From Crambe crambe (taxonomy: Eukaryota; Porifera; Demospongiae; Poecilosclerida; Crambeidae), in contig OZ004594.1 in NCBI GenBank assembly GCA_963924555.1, positions 1,705,563 through 1,769,562 of the forward strand: DNA of 64,000 bases, in the 5' to 3' direction. The notes beneath the pieces are model-generated. The model had not been told where the DNA came from. It searched no databases and saw nothing but the letters and a program-made list of their open reading frames with translations. Positions 62,739 through 64,000 of this stretch are shown one piece after another (within the stretch, counting starts at the first letter, position 1; every line of letters begins with the position of its first letter). The translations under genes and the position numbers were made by a program.

Positions 62739-64000
62739 ATGGCTGAGGCTCAGCGTGGTGTTAAGAACCCGCACACTTACCCAGTTTGGGTTGGTGACTT
62801 ACACGAGGCTGTGACCGAGAAAGAGTTATTCGGCATTTTCTCGCAGTGTGGAAGGGTATTTCGCTGCAAAGTGATGCAAGATGAAAGGACAGGAAAGTCA
62901 AGGTGAGATATTATATAGGACTATATTCTTCATTTATTTCCCTCCCTTTTTATTTCATAGGGGATTTGGTTATGTTAATTTCTTGTTGGAAAAGGAAGCT
63001 GAACTCGCTGCTCAAAGGTTGAATGGTTTCCAGTTGTGGGGCATGACCATCAAAACAAAGGGACCGCACGTTCTTCGGAGTGAGGGTCACTTAGTCGAGT
63101 CTCCGCCCAAAGTCCAGATGGATGCAGTGGACTATCGCCCCTTTACGGATTGCGCTTTCTTCATACAAAGACTCATGTGCAAAAATGGAAAGAATGTAAG
63201 TTCCCAACTCTAAATAGCTTTTGGGTCTTGAATACTGATTTTTAGAAGTGTCCCAAATTTCAGACATAATGCTAAGTAATTTTGGGAGTCTGGTAAATAT
63301 CAATGTACATCCATTAATGACAGCATAAACAGCAGCGCTCATGACAAGCAAGGGAACATCTTCCATCTGTTAAGCGGATATCAGTATTCATAGTTTTGTG
63401 TTTAGCGGATATCAGTATTCATAGTTTTGTGTTTATAACTAAATGTTACTGCTAGAATAACATACACATCCTCTCTATCACATTAATTGCAAATTTGGCA
63501 AGAAATATAAATAACACTCAACATCTATTTATTATTCATTATCTCATCCCTGGAAATTGGGACTTTATTAAAATCTGAGCACTAATAAGGTGCACACGAT
63601 ATCAAAACTTAAATATTTATTTTATTTTACTCAGTGTCCATATAGACACAGTAAAGTGGCCCTTGATACTACTGCAAAGTGTCCAGGATGGAAAGAGAAG
63701 AAGTGTCTGAATTCTGGCTGTCCTTATAGACACCCTGGAGGAAAGGAAGCCCTCAAAGGTACTTTCAGGGGTTTTTTTTAGGGAAAATCCCTGCTATGCA
63801 GGATGTTGACCATGGAAACCAAACTACTTTGATGGCCAAATCATCGTGGTTGAATATTAATAGCATTTGCAACACTCAGCAGGAAGATGGCCTGCTGTTT
63901 GGCCTGGACATTAATTTTGTCCTGTATTGATTAACCCCTGCAAAATTTTTAGCTTGAGCCTGTCCTGAATTGTATTCTCTATTCTGTGACTCAGTAAATA
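62739..64000 (+). CDS. RRM + CCCH zinc-finger RNA-binding protein, 3'-partial
   Basis: Exons 62739-62902, 62961-63195 and 63635-63758; the gene continues past the window. MAEAQRGVKNPHTYPVWVGD opens an RRM with RNP2 (VWVGDL) and RNP1 (RGFGYVNF). After it come CCCH fingers: CAFFIQRLMCKNGKNCPYRH spans the exon 2/3 junction, and CPGWKEKKCLNSGCPYRH follows. Proteins with CCCH fingers and an RRM act in mRNA processing or decay. Which orthologue is unclear without the C-terminus. Intron 2 (63196-63634) contains a 31-bp direct duplication (GCGGATATCAGTATTCATAG, near 63373 and 63404). Confidence 0.75.

Overview
The window is nuclear DNA from an animal. It is AT-rich and gene-dense, with short GT-AG introns, many (CT)n tracts and many small inverted-repeat elements. 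Orthologues of eIF3b, UBC9, DUS1L, URB1, PICK1, IRSp53, sphingosine kinase, EROS/CYBC1 and PLD6 are recognisable, alongside an expanded TRIM-NHL cluster. The compact layout with metazoan-only genes best fits an early-branching animal, most likely a demosponge. That is inference: nothing in the window names the species.

Left third (1-21,902): a tandem cluster of B-box/coiled-coil/filamin/NHL genes, all on the + strand. It holds one 5'-truncated copy (1-1690), one mosaic, broken locus (2075-4827), one decayed copy (6196-7706), one apparently intact CARD-like/B-box/coiled-coil/filamin/NHL gene (17174-19379) and one classical RING/B-box TRIM-NHL gene (19698-21902). Mobile DNA has invaded the cluster. 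The main insertion is an 8.55 kb terminal-inverted-repeat element (8566-17112) flanked by the 7-bp direct repeat ATATTGC. It carries a decayed P-element/THAP9-like transposase on the - strand and an intact 383-codon ORF of unknown function on the + strand. Its right end lies about 60 bp upstream of the start codon of the intact CARD-TRIM gene.

Middle (22,209-47,076): a 3'-incomplete PICK1 (-), a PH-START lipid-transfer-like gene (+), an IRSp53/BAIAP2-like I-BAR+SH3 gene (-) head to head with eIF3b (+), an FMO-like monooxygenase (-) head to head with DUS1L (+), then an EROS/CYBC1 homologue (+).

Right (47,277-64,000): URB1 (-) head to head with mitochondrial ribosomal protein bS18m (+), UBC9 (+), PLD6/Zucchini (-) head to head with sphingosine kinase (+), a small two-helix Pkr1-like membrane protein (-), and an RRM-CCCH RNA-binding gene (+) that runs off the window.

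The most notable points are these: the CARD-TRIM-NHL fusion family and its turnover; the large transposon with an intact passenger ORF; a 10-bp tandem duplication that shifts the eIF3b frame; very long (CT)n tracts that serve as polypyrimidine tracts at 3' splice sites; an EROS minisatellite that iterates an exon's own 3' splice site; several GC-AG introns; and head-to-head promoters with paired CACGTG or NRF1-like sites.
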